Part shown: in pieces, positions 17,449 through 25,530 of the stretch | Position numbering within the stretch: position 1 is the first letter of the stretch | How the letters are laid out: each line of letters starts with the position of its first letter | Source: JACDAL01 sp963849115 | Lineage (GTDB): Bacteria > Actinomycetota > CADDZG01 > WHSQ01 | Assembly (NCBI GenBank): GCA_963849115.1 | Contig: CAWKGK010000003.1 | Span: 143,286 to 207,285 of the forward strand | Reading direction: 5' to 3' | DNA length: 64,000 nucleotides | The notes under the pieces: model-generated | What the model saw: only the letters and a program-made list of their open reading frames with translations | Database searches by the model: none | What the model was told of the DNA's origin: nothing | Translations under genes and position numbers: made by a program

Positions 17449-18771
17449 TCAACGGGTCGTGGGTGATCCCGATGCGACGGCAAGGCGAAGCGTTCGCGAG
17501 GCAAGTTCCGACAGCGCGGAGTGATCGAAGCCCATGATCGAGCTCCGAACCCTGTCGTTCAGCGGATCGACCCAATGGCCCGGGAGGCCGCCTGTCCCAT
17601 GCATGGCTCCGAAGGCGGAGCCCGCTGTGGCACCGTTGCAATCCGTGTCCCAGCCTCCTTGGACGGCGAGCCCGATCGTCCTGGAGTAGTCGCCCTCTCC
17701 CCACAGGAGCCCGGCGGCCACGAGCGCGGCGTTGTTCACGGTGTGCACGAAGCTGTAGTGCCCGTATCGCTCCTCGAGTTTGTCCCTGGCCCCCTCCCAG
17801 TCGAGACCCTTCGCATGGAGGTCCATGACATCCCTCACCGCTTCCGTAAGTCTCGACCTGGGCGGTATGTAGGCGAGGGATGTCTTGAGCACCTCACGAA
17901 CGTCATCGGTGACGAAGCACGTCGCGATGAGCGCGGCGGCCCACATCTCGCCGTAGATGCCATTCTGCGTGTGCGACAACGACGCGTCCTGGTACGCGAG
18001 CAGTGAAGCTCGGTAGGGGTCCCCGGGGCTTACGTAGCCCCACATATCGGCCCGGATCTGCGCGCCGATCCACTCGCGATATGGGTTTCGGTGGGTGGCG
18101 GTCTCGGGGAACACGAGCCCGCTCACGAGGTTCCTGTACGCCGCCCGTTCGGCCGTATAGACCTGAGTGAAGGGGAGGTGGTCGAGCCATTCCTCGGCAA
18201 CGTCCATCGGCCCGAAGTCGAAACCGTGCTCCTCGAGAACGTGCAGCGCGAGGATCGTGTAGTCGATGTCGTCGTCGCGCGCCATGAACTGGACGTTGCC
18301 TCGGGTGGTCTCCCGCCAGCTCCAGTTGAGCTCAATCCCCTCAGGAAAAGGATCCAGCACCGGCATGTAGTCGTCGATCGGATAGGCGCCGGCCAGCTCT
18401 AGGTAGCGGCGGATCTTCCCGCGGCTCCAGCCTTCCACCGGCTTGCCGAGGTTGCAGCCGGCACATCGTCCCAGCCAGGCGGCCCCCAGCCTGTCGCGAA
18501 GCTCAGCGTCGCCGAGTCTGAGCTGCCGCACGTCGGGGGGCGGCGGGAGAATCCTTCGAATCCCCTCGAGCGTGGACGGCTCGTCGAATGTCCAATCCGC
18601 TCGCAGGGAGGATTCCTCGAGTCGCCTTTGGGCAGATTCGATATCCTCGGGACGGCCACTTTCGAGAGCGCGCCGGCACTCGGCCTCCAGATCCGCTACC
18701 TCGTAGCCCGCCTCCCGCCGCTCGTCGAGCTCGTCCGAGAGCACGTCGGCCGCGTCCAATACGTCGTGCAT
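17449..18771 (-). CDS. ADP-ribosylglycohydrolase family protein
   Basis: A 440-residue member of the ADP-ribosylglycohydrolase (DraG/J1-crystallin) family, which hydrolyses ADP-ribose or related N-glycosidic links using two Mg ions. After an N-terminal helical extension of about 100 residues come LGAAWLGRCAGCNLGKPVEG, the metal-binding ARDDDIDYTILAL segment and the C-terminal GGWDTDCNGATAGSAFGAMHG, which supplies further aspartates. The usual TDDT is replaced by DDDIDYT, as in the sugar-nucleoside-associated subset. ATG 18771 is preceded by AGAGGGGAG. A truncated LacI regulator lies 29 bases upstream on the same strand; in actinobacteria this pairing usually accompanies ribose/nucleoside uptake genes, which are missing here. 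A nucleoside-processing role is inference. Confidence 0.88.
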   Translation of the reverse strand: MHDVLDAADVLSDELDERREAGYEVADLEAECRRALESGRPEDIESAQRRLEESSLRADWTFDEPSTLEGIRRILPPPPDVRQLRLGDAELRDRLGAAWLGRCAGCNLGKPVEGWSRGKIRRYLELAGAYPIDDYMPVLDPFPEGIELNWSWRETTRGNVQFMARDDDIDYTILALHVLEEHGFDFGPMDVAEEWLDHLPFTQVYTAERAAYRNLVSGLVFPETATHRNPYREWIGAQIRADMWGYVSPGDPYRASLLAYQDASLSHTQNGIYGEMWAAALIATCFVTDDVREVLKTSLAYIPPRSRLTEAVRDVMDLHAKGLDWEGARDKLEERYGHYSFVHTVNNAALVAAGLLWGEGDYSRTIGLAVQGGWDTDCNGATAGSAFGAMHGTGGLPGHWVDPLNDRVRSSIMGFDHSALSELASRTLRLAVASGSPTTR

Positions 18772-18800
18772 CGCTCACTCCCCTCTGCAGGTCCGCACCA

Positions 18801-19230
18801 CTAGGTCGAGCCACGCTCAACGAGCCGGGAGCGAAGCACGACCTCCCGGCGTTCGCCCGTATACCCTTCGGTCAACCGATCGCCGAGCAGGCGGCCCGCG
18901 GCTCGTCCCGCTTCGTAGGCGGGGTTGACCACCGTGGTGAGTGGCGGGCTCACGAGGGCCGCCGCCTCGATGTCGTCGTAGCCGACCAACGCCAGGTCGC
19001 GGGGCAGAGAAAGCCCCGCCTCGCGGGCAGCGTCCATGCCCCCGATCGCCATGAGGTCGTTCGCCGAGAACACGGCTGTGGGCGGATTGGGTAAGGTCAT
19101 TAGGGCTCGCATGGCCCGGCAGCTACTGCGGGACCTCACTTCGTCAAAGGCCAATCCTACAGACGCAAAGCCGCAATCACGGTAGAGATGCAACAATCCG
19201 CCTACATCGCACGGCGCCGCTGCATATGGC
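18801..19230 (-). pseudogene. LacI-family regulator, C-terminal fragment
   Basis: Only the last 110-140 residues of a LacI/GalR repressor remain. RAMRALMTLPNPPTAVFSA, NDLMAIGGMDAAREAGLSLP, VGYDDIEAAALVSPPLTTVV and the terminal LVERGST are textbook effector-domain elements. The N-terminal helix-turn-helix and about 200 residues of the sensor domain are absent. The frame runs further upstream to 19334, but that part has no LacI similarity and overlaps cutA. The break is near 19230. It sits 29 bases upstream of the ADP-ribosylglycohydrolase gene, so that gene has probably lost its native repressor. The deletion may have brought cutA next to it. Confidence 0.8.
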
Positions 19231-19308
19231 CTAACTCCTGATCGCTGGTCAAAGCTATGATTGATAGAGTCTCTTCGTCCCTGACGATAGTCGAAGGAGC
19301 TCCACCGG

Positions 19309-19635
19309 GTGCTCGAAATCCTGCAGGTTGTCACCGCAACCGATACCCGAGCTGAGGCCGATCGCCTTGCTCAAGGGAGCGTCGCCAGTCGGCTTGCAGC
19401 GTCCGCGCAGGTCGACGGACCAATCCAAAGTATCTACTGGTGGGAAGGCAAGGCGACCCGTGCAGAAGAGTGGCGAGTCACGATGAAAACGACGGCGGAT
19501 CGCTACCAAGAACTCGAAGCATTCATCATCGAGAATCACAGTTACGAGACGCCTGGAATCCTCGCTACTGCGGTGGTCGGTGGGAGCGAGAAATACCTGA
19601 CATGGGTCATGAATGAGACGCGCCCGCCAGGCTAG
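19309..19635 (+). CDS. cutA: CutA divalent-cation tolerance protein
   Basis: A 108-residue CutA1 protein, normally a small trimer with a ferredoxin-like fold related to PII. It starts at GTG 19309, with GAAGGAG upstream. Diagnostic parts are QVVTATDTRAEADRLAQGSV near the start, SIYWWEGKATRAEEW in the middle, TTADRYQELEAFIIENHSYETPGILA and the closing Y-L-T-W-V. The ETPGI(L/I)A motif is close to the family EVPEIIA. It is linked to copper tolerance in E. coli, but its biochemical role is still not established; no metal transporter genes are adjacent. Confidence 0.92.
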   Translation: MLEILQVVTATDTRAEADRLAQGSVASRLAASAQVDGPIQSIYWWEGKATRAEEWRVTMKTTADRYQELEAFIIENHSYETPGILATAVVGGSEKYLTWVMNETRPPG

Positions 19636-19726
19636 GGTCGGCTCACATTGGCCTGAAAGCTCCTCATGTAAATCGCACAATCACGGCGGCCGCTTGGGCG
19701 CCCCCTGAGACCTCTCGAAAAGTGTG

Positions 19727-19873
19727 CTATCTGAACAGCCGCCCCAGCGTCTTGCCGGTCACCCGGCCCGCAATCCTGCGTCCGATCCTACGACCGACGC
19801 GCCCCTTCTTGACCGCGTTGATGTCTCCCATCAGTCGCGCCAGTGTGTAAAGCGACGATCTGAGCGAACTCAT
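19727..19873 (-). CDS. Small basic conserved hypothetical protein
   Basis: A 48-residue, strongly basic protein starting at ATG 19873, preceded by AGAGGTAGCGGGAAG. The sequence SLYTLARLMGDINAVKKGR is followed by a run of Arg/Gly-rich residues ending in GKTLGRLFR. It resembles short actinobacterial proteins of the pattern 'LARLLxDVxAVxxGxxxRRxxRRxxGxxxGRxxx' that have no known function. The open frame extends to 20041, giving a 104-residue alternative whose N-terminal half is more acidic and lacks a ribosome site. Confidence 0.5.
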   Translation of the reverse strand: MSSLRSSLYTLARLMGDINAVKKGRVGRRIGRRIAGRVTGKTLGRLFR

Positions 19874-20240
19874 CTTCCCGCTACCTCTCTCTCTTCGATT
19901 CATGAAGGCTGACTCGATGGGTTTCAGGCGCTTTGCTAGTACGGCGAGCTTCGGATCGATCCTCTCTTCCTCTCGGTGCTCAGCGAAGAACGATGTAAGG
20001 AGACCGGCGAGGAAGCCGAAGAGCGCGTTGCCCGAGCACATGAGGACACGCCCACTCCCCGCCCTGCTGCAGTCGTGGGGAAGGCGGGACCGTTACACAG
20101 CTGTCTGGGCCACATCGGGGGCAGCGTGTTCAGGCGATCACGTCTCCGCGGCTGCGCGGTCGAGATTGCAGATTGCCGTGCCTGTTGAGCTCTGACCTCC
20201 TGCCCCAGCCTTTCCGCGAGTGCAGCATCAATGGTGTGGC
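19874..20240. other. Intergenic region, no confident gene
   Basis: About 370 bases between the small basic protein and the end of the helicase gene. Short frames occur on both strands, including an upstream extension of the small protein, but none has independent support. Confidence 0.35.
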
Positions 20241-21425
20241 TCACGCTGATCTCCGCGGTCGCAAGTCGAGAGCTTCAGGCGTCTTCTCGCCCTCGCCATG
20301 CCCGCCCTTCAGCAGCGCCAGCAAGTCCTCCTGGCGCGGCTGACCGAAAGCCAGGCGATACATGACCAATGCGTTCTTGAGCTGCTGGACTTTGGGGATG
20401 TCCCTGCTGAGCGGGTAGGGCATTAGGTGACGCTCGACCTTTGCGTCGCCTGGATACACCCAGTACGGCGCGAAGTCCCCGAGATCACTCGACGCTCGGC
20501 GTGCCGCGTCATATGCAGCCTTCCACACGTCTGACGACCCTGACGACAACGCCTCGGCGCGGTGCCGTGTGGCGACATTCCGACGGACGGCGTGGCCTCC
20601 GAACCTATGCACTCGGCCCTCGCGCTGTTCGAAGTCGACCGGGTTCGCCGGAGTGTTCCAGTGCACCAGCGCGGAGCACCACCAGTGGAAGTCGATGCCC
20701 TCCTGGCCCACGCTCGTCGTCGCAAGAACGAAAGGCCAGAACGGGCTGTTGAAGGCGCTGCGGACCTCCGGTTGGCGAACAGCCTCGGCGTCGGCCCCGC
20801 CGCCGTATCGCAGCGCAAAGCGGCTCAGCAGCGGGATGGAGGACTCTGGTGATTGCGGATCGAACGCTCGGTAGATCGAGGGTCGCAAGGAGATGGCGCC
20901 ACCGGCGTCGCCGGCCAGCGCCATCAGACTCTCGTCGTCCAACGGAAGGCCGGAGATGGCGCTGCGGAGGTGGTGCAGGTACTCGTCCATCACAGCCTGC
21001 AGTCCTCCCGCCGCGCAGTAGCGCAGCACCGCGCGCCAGTAGACCGGGTCGAGTCCGAGCTGGTCGAGTAGGAGGATCGACTCGGGCCGGTTGAACAGGC
21101 TGCGCAATCCACTGGCGAGTACCGCAGCCGCGCGCCATTGGCCCTCCTCGGTCACCGTCCAATCGTCCTCACGCAGCCGGTCGAGGGCGCGCCAGGCGAT
21201 GTTGGCTGGAGCGTGCATGCCAAGCGCCACCAGGTCCTCGGCAAAGGTGTCGGGATCTTCGGAGACGGGTCGGAATCTTTCGAAAGCAACGTCCGCTGCC
21301 TCATCGACGTGTTTGATGATTCCGGTGCCGGACTCCTCTTCTTCCCCGGAATGGCCGGCCAGAGCAGCGGCAGCGACGTCGGTATGGGAGCCCTGGTGGC
21401 AGCCCTCCACCCGGCCATCGCAAGA
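20241..21425 (-). CDS. SNF2-type helicase, C-terminal part (after frameshift)
   Basis: The second half of the helicase, read in a frame one base offset from the N-terminal part. It has FVLATTSVGQEGIDFHWWC (motif V), ALVHWNTPANPVDFEQREGR and VHRFGGHAVRRN (motif VI with the arginine fingers), as in SNF2/RapA-type remodellers, and then a basic C-terminal tail. Deleting one base from a short homopolymer near 21410 (TT, or the GGG shortly after) would restore a single protein of about 1,030 residues. The frame is formally open to 21575 but upstream of 21425 it is meaningless. Whether the shift is real decay, programmed frameshifting or an assembly error cannot be told from one sequence. Confidence 0.8.
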   Translation of the reverse strand, partial: SCDGRVEGCHQGSHTDVAAAALAGHSGEEEESGTGIIKHVDEAADVAFERFRPVSEDPDTFAEDLVALGMHAPANIAWRALDRLREDDWTVTEEGQWRAAAVLASGLRSLFNRPESILLLDQLGLDPVYWRAVLRYCAAGGLQAVMDEYLHHLRSAISGLPLDDESLMALAGDAGGAISLRPSIYRAFDPQSPESSIPLLSRFALRYGGGADAEAVRQPEVRSAFNSPFWPFVLATTSVGQEGIDFHWWCSALVHWNTPANPVDFEQREGRVHRFGGHAVRRNVATRHRAEALSSGSSDVWKAAYDAARRASSDLGDFAPYWVYPGDAKVERHLMPYPLSRDIPKVQQLKNALVMYRLAFGQPRQEDLLALLKGGHGEGEKTPEALDLRPRRSA

Positions 21426-23349
21426 AGGCCTCCCAGGCGAAGGCCTCACCCGAGTGACCTGCCGAGCGCAGGTCACGGGGCGAGTCTGCGACGATACGAC
21501 CCCGCAGGCCTGCCTCGATGTTCCTGCGGCGGAGCAGGCGGTCCGGCTCGGCCTGAGCAGCCTGGAGTGGATCACAGAGCCGCGCCAGCCCCGGGTGTGG
21601 CCAGAAGAGTGCCAGCGTGCTCATGCCACCAGCGCGACCCGACTCCATGCGGAACTCCAATCGAGCCGCGATCCTGCGCCGCTCGGCCGAGTCGTTGCGA
21701 CGCCTCGGCGCGTCAGCTGCGATGAGTCGCTCGGCTTCATAGCTGAGCAGCCCAGCCACAGCGGTAGGCGTAGCGTTCCAGGAGGAGAAAAGAAGCCGCT
21801 TGGTCATTCCTTGAGCGGCGAGCGAGGCAAAGGGCTCGTCGAGCTCGTAATGCGCCATCGAAGGCGGCATCCACAACAGCCGCCACCAGCCCTTGTCCAC
21901 CGTGTCGGCGGCCAACTGCCGCATCCGGGCATTGCCCATGTCGATGTGTCGATAGCGACCAAGGCTCGAAGCGTCAAGTAGCTGTGCCCGCGAGAGCAGG
22001 GCGTCGACCTGCTCGCGCTGACCTGCCTTTAGCACCTTCCGAAGGGCGGCGCCGAGCTTGTATCCCTCGGTGAAGTTGAGGAAGTACGGCGCCGACTTCC
22101 AGTACTCCAGGCTGACTGGGGCCCCGAGCACGTCGGCGATCTGACGCATGATTGCGTAACCACGCACGTCGTCCACCCGCAGGTCATCAGCACCCATCAG
22201 CCGCTCGAGCAACATCCCCTCTTGGCCGAGCGCGGGACGTTCCGTGCGGGACATCATCTGGAGAAGAAGCTCACGCAGCTGATCCCGAGCCGCGTTGTCT
22301 TGGGTTCCCCGGGCGAGTGCCTCGCGGTACGCATTGAAGCCGGCGTCTACCTGGGCTGTCCACGACGGATCGTTGCAGAGGAAGTTCAGCATTCGGCGGA
22401 AGTCCTGCCAGTGATCGTCGCCGGCGGCGGACTCCTCGGCGAGCGTGAAAGGTTTGTACGGCGTCGCCGACAGCAACAGCACCTTGGCATTACCGTAGTT
22501 GAAGAGCTCCTGCGCCAGCTCGGCGCTCTCGCCCCCCTCTTCGACCGACAGCAGGTGGCGGAAGCGTTGGAACTCGTCGAGGATGACCAGGTCGGGTTCG
22601 AGCGTCTCGACTCCGGCCCTCGCCAGCGACGTCCTCAGTCGGCCGGTCAGTTCCCAGCTGCGGCGGCGGAGCTCGTCGGAGAGTTGCTGGCGCCGCCCGA
22701 TGTCGTCGAGCAGCAGCTTGAAGTCGCGCCGCTGGCCCGAGGCCCGGACCGATCGCCGGAATTCTCCTTCGATCTTCCGGTCAATCTGGCCAACCAGCTC
22801 GTGCTCCAGGCGGTTGATGTGTTGTTGGAACCTTTCAGGTGAGGCGACCTTCCCCTGCAGGGCCCGGAGGGCGGCCCGACGCGTCCAGCCGTCCCAAGAT
22901 TCCATGCGGTCGAAGAGCAAGAAGAGGAGAGCGCGCTCCTCCGCCTTGCCAATGCTCCACCCTCGATCAAAGGACGTTCCAGGTGTGAAGGCGACCAGGT
23001 TGACCGGTTTGCCCTCGACGCACTTGGCGGCCTTGAGCGCGGCACCGTGCCGGGCGAGCATGGTCAGCCGTGAGGAGAGCGTGAGTGACTCCCCCGTGGT
23101 CACTCTGAGGCGCGCGAGGTTCTGGGCGGCGATGTCCTGGTTGGAGCACACGTAGATCACGTCGATGCGATCGACGCTGTCGTCGTCCTGCAAGTGTTCG
23201 AGTGTCTTGGCGATGACACCGCGAGCGACGACGCTCTTGCCCAAGCCGGTCTCGTCGGCGACCAAGAACCGGCGCGACCGGCTCCCGCCGTAGAAGCGGT
23301 CGATGACGTGCGCGACGGTGTCACGTTGGAAGTCCTTGAGGCCGGCCAT
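21301..23349 (-). CDS. SNF2-type DNA helicase/ATPase, N-terminal part (frameshifted)
   Basis: This frame codes the first ~645 residues of a large SF2/SNF2-like helicase that couples ATP hydrolysis to movement on nucleic acid. It opens with MAGLKDFQRDTVAHVIDRFY (a Q-motif-like start), has a Walker A variant ADETGLGKS at residues 31-39, a motif Ia region with VIYVCSNQDIAAQNL, Walker B as LVILDEFQRF (DEFQ box), and motif III LLLSATPYKPF. An insertion of some 150 residues between motifs carries charged helices. Near 21405-21430 the reading shifts, and the last ~35 residues in this frame are nonsense. The missing helicase motifs continue in the +1 frame (entry 20241-21425). The gene starts 23 bases after the PLD-like gene, so the three genes form one operon. 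Confidence 0.85.
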   Translation of the reverse strand: MAGLKDFQRDTVAHVIDRFYGGSRSRRFLVADETGLGKSVVARGVIAKTLEHLQDDDSVDRIDVIYVCSNQDIAAQNLARLRVTTGESLTLSSRLTMLARHGAALKAAKCVEGKPVNLVAFTPGTSFDRGWSIGKAEERALLFLLFDRMESWDGWTRRAALRALQGKVASPERFQQHINRLEHELVGQIDRKIEGEFRRSVRASGQRRDFKLLLDDIGRRQQLSDELRRRSWELTGRLRTSLARAGVETLEPDLVILDEFQRFRHLLSVEEGGESAELAQELFNYGNAKVLLLSATPYKPFTLAEESAAGDDHWQDFRRMLNFLCNDPSWTAQVDAGFNAYREALARGTQDNAARDQLRELLLQMMSRTERPALGQEGMLLERLMGADDLRVDDVRGYAIMRQIADVLGAPVSLEYWKSAPYFLNFTEGYKLGAALRKVLKAGQREQVDALLSRAQLLDASSLGRYRHIDMGNARMRQLAADTVDKGWWRLLWMPPSMAHYELDEPFASLAAQGMTKRLLFSSWNATPTAVAGLLSYEAERLIAADAPRRRNDSAERRRIAARLEFRMESGRAGGMSTLALFWPHPGLARLCDPLQAAQAEPDRLLRRRNIEAGLRGRIVADSPRDLRSAGHSGEAFAWEAFLRWPGGGLPPGLPYRRRCRCSGRPFRGRRGVRHRNHQTRR

Positions 23350-23372
23350 GACTACGTCCGCGCTGTAGCGTT

Positions 23373-25130
23373 TTATGACGTCCTCGTCTCAGCGAGTTCT
23401 CGCCGCACCGGGTCGATGACTGCCCACAGCTCGGCGAAACCAGTCGGCAGCAGCTGCAGTCCCCGTTCGGTCTTCGAGAGCCGTTCGACCAGGCGGGCGA
23501 GATCGTCCAGCTGCTTCGGCTGATCGACCAGCCCGTGCATGAGTAGCTCCAGGATCCCGGGCGACGTCACAGCCGTCCAACTGCCCTTCCCATTCGCGCC
23601 ACCCGTCCCCTCAGGCAGGATCGCTTCAGATCCCAGCCCGAGCAGGAGTGCTAGGAAGCGCAAGAACTTTTCGGGAGTGTCGACCTGGCGCGCCAGGATC
23701 TCGTCCAGCCTCCCGCTCGGGTCACCAATTAGCGAGGCACGGACAACCGTCGACAGCGATCGGCCACCATCGTCCTCCGCCGTCAACACGACGAAGGGTG
23801 TGATGTCGGTGATGGGCAGCGGGCCGAACTGCTCCCACATCACCGTCCCGGGAGTGAGCTTGAAAGCCTCCCCCCTGCGAGTCAGCAGCTCGGCGAGCAT
23901 GCCAATGCCCTGACTTGAAGGTAGCTCGCGCTCGCCGGTCACGGTCAGGCGGTAGGCATCCTCGCCCGGCTCCACCGTTGCGGTCAGCGCGATGCTGGCG
24001 ACGTCTCGCAGGAAGTTCTCGAGCCTCCATTTGTCCTCGTCTAGTTCGACAGGAGCTTGGCGTTGGTACGGCTCGAGGATGGTTCTGAACGCCGCATCGG
24101 CTCCGATCATTGTGTCTACACCGAGCGTCTTGCGCCGTCCGGCCAGCTCCACAAGGAGCTCGGTGTTGCCACCGAAGGCCGCCTCCGTGGCGTTCGACGA
24201 GCCGATGAACAGTCGGGCCTTCCAGCCGTGCTCGACGACGTACAGCTTGGCGTGCAGCCCTGTGAGGATGCCTTGGCTCGCGCTGGCGTCCTCCGACGGC
24301 AGGCCCGCCATCTCACTGACCACGTTTACCTCGGACCGGGCAAGTGCCGCCTCGGGCAGCCGATCGAGCTCCTCCTGGCGACCGACCAGGACGACATCCG
24401 CACTTGGCGCCATGTCCGAAAGTCCTTCGGCGTCGCAGAACGGGGTGATGACCAGATGGCGGGAGCCGGCAAAGTCGGGTCGGGACGGCCCAGGGATGCC
24501 CATGGCGTGGAAGGTCAGCTCGGACACGCCGTCGGGCAGCTCCCACTCGACGCGGCGCAGGTCCTCGACCAGCTCGACGATTCCGGCCCGACGCTCGTCC
24601 GGCAGGTCAATGGCCAACGACATGGCGTGATTGATCAGGTCGGCTAGTGGCCGGTTCGACGCTTGTCGGCGCGTCGTAACTGCGCCGTCGAGCCGAAGGC
24701 ATGCATCCCAGCTCCGGTCGGGGGTCAAGTTCCGGCTCAGCACCAGCAGCCGAGCCAGGTAGGTCCCGTTCGCCTCGTCCCAGAATCGGACCGCCCACAA
24801 CTTGGGGTGGAACAGCCGGCCGGGCCGCGGCCTGCGCACGGGATGCACCATTTTCTCCAGGAAGGCATGTAGGTCCGTGCTGACCGAAGGGACCGAGATG
24901 TGGCCGGCCTGACAGAAGATGTCCACCCGATCGGCGCAGCCCCGGATCGACTCCATGATAGTGAGCGGGTCGTTGGTCTCCTGGACGGAATGAGCGGCAA
25001 ACGCCAGGGGCACCACGAGGGCGCTCTCGAGATCGAGGGTGAAGGTCAAAGCCACCGCCCGCTCGAATGCTGCGCCGGGAGGCGGCCGGAGCGCATCGGT
25101 GAGCACCAAGCGCGCATCAGGCGGCAGCAT
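23373..25130 (-). CDS. Phospholipase D-like domain protein
   Basis: A 585-residue protein of the phospholipase D/nuclease superfamily. The first catalytic half has a degenerate H-x-K: RLFHPKLWAVRF, followed by LLVLSRNLTPDRSWD. The second half has LHAKLYVVEHGWKARLFIGS and SSNATEAAFGGNTEL, the canonical HxK(x)4-D/GSxN arrangement. The C-terminal 250 residues are a separate alpha/beta region without recognised motifs. There is no signal peptide, so it acts inside the cell, most likely on nucleic acid. The start overlaps the end of the DUF6361-like gene by 14 bases and the helicase begins 23 bases after its stop. Helicase plus PLD nuclease pairs recur in prokaryotic defence systems such as DISARM, which supports a defence role by analogy. 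Confidence 0.85.
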   Translation of the reverse strand: MLPPDARLVLTDALRPPPGAAFERAVALTFTLDLESALVVPLAFAAHSVQETNDPLTIMESIRGCADRVDIFCQAGHISVPSVSTDLHAFLEKMVHPVRRPRPGRLFHPKLWAVRFWDEANGTYLARLLVLSRNLTPDRSWDACLRLDGAVTTRRQASNRPLADLINHAMSLAIDLPDERRAGIVELVEDLRRVEWELPDGVSELTFHAMGIPGPSRPDFAGSRHLVITPFCDAEGLSDMAPSADVVLVGRQEELDRLPEAALARSEVNVVSEMAGLPSEDASASQGILTGLHAKLYVVEHGWKARLFIGSSNATEAAFGGNTELLVELAGRRKTLGVDTMIGADAAFRTILEPYQRQAPVELDEDKWRLENFLRDVASIALTATVEPGEDAYRLTVTGERELPSSQGIGMLAELLTRRGEAFKLTPGTVMWEQFGPLPITDITPFVVLTAEDDGGRSLSTVVRASLIGDPSGRLDEILARQVDTPEKFLRFLALLLGLGSEAILPEGTGGANGKGSWTAVTSPGILELLMHGLVDQPKQLDDLARLVERLSKTERGLQLLPTGFAELWAVIDPVRRELAETRTS

Positions 25131-25530
25131 CGTCTGACTCCAGTCCCTCGTGGATGTCGATGAGAAGGCGGCGGACCTGGGTCCAACGGAAGCTCAGCTC
25201 CCGGTTACCCGAGCCGCCGGACCAGGTGCGGAGCAGCTTGTCGTTGGTGAACCGAGACTGGGCACCCTTCACCGACTGTTCGCGATGACGGACGAGATCT
25301 TGAAGCGGCCGGTCCTCAGGGACGGAACTGGCACGGCCTTCGACCACCGCGTTCAGCCACACGTCGATGAACGCTCGCGCTCGCACGTTCTGGGCGATGC
25401 GAGGATTTCTGGCAATCACTCGATCCCACATATCCGAGCGGTTCCAGCTGCTCAATGCTCCCAGAGCCTCGACCTGTCGCGACCACTCTTCCAGGTCATC
25501 GCAAAACCTGTCGACGGGGTCTTCAACCCG
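25117..25530 (-). CDS. DUF6361-like protein, C-terminal part (after frameshift)
   Basis: About 137 residues continuing the DUF6361-like protein in the +1 frame: VEDPVDRFCDDLEEWSRQVE, LGALSSWNRSDMWDRVIARN, ARAFIDVWLNAVVEG, then FTNDKLLRTWSGGSGNRELS and a final R-W-x-Q-V-R-R-L-L-I-D-I-H helix. An open frame upstream to 25782 is not coding. The stop overlaps the PLD-like start by 14 bases, which suggests translational coupling and argues that this C-terminal part was translated in the ancestral operon. Confidence 0.7.
   Translation of the reverse strand, partial: RVEDPVDRFCDDLEEWSRQVEALGALSSWNRSDMWDRVIARNPRIAQNVRARAFIDVWLNAVVEGRASSVPEDRPLQDLVRHREQSVKGAQSRFTNDKLLRTWSGGSGNRELSFRWTQVRRLLIDIHEGLESDDAAA

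Noticed and set aside
18545..18575. A T-loop-like TTCGAATCCCC that could suggest a tRNA
   Set aside because: It lies inside the ADP-ribosylglycohydrolase coding sequence and no cloverleaf can be built around it.
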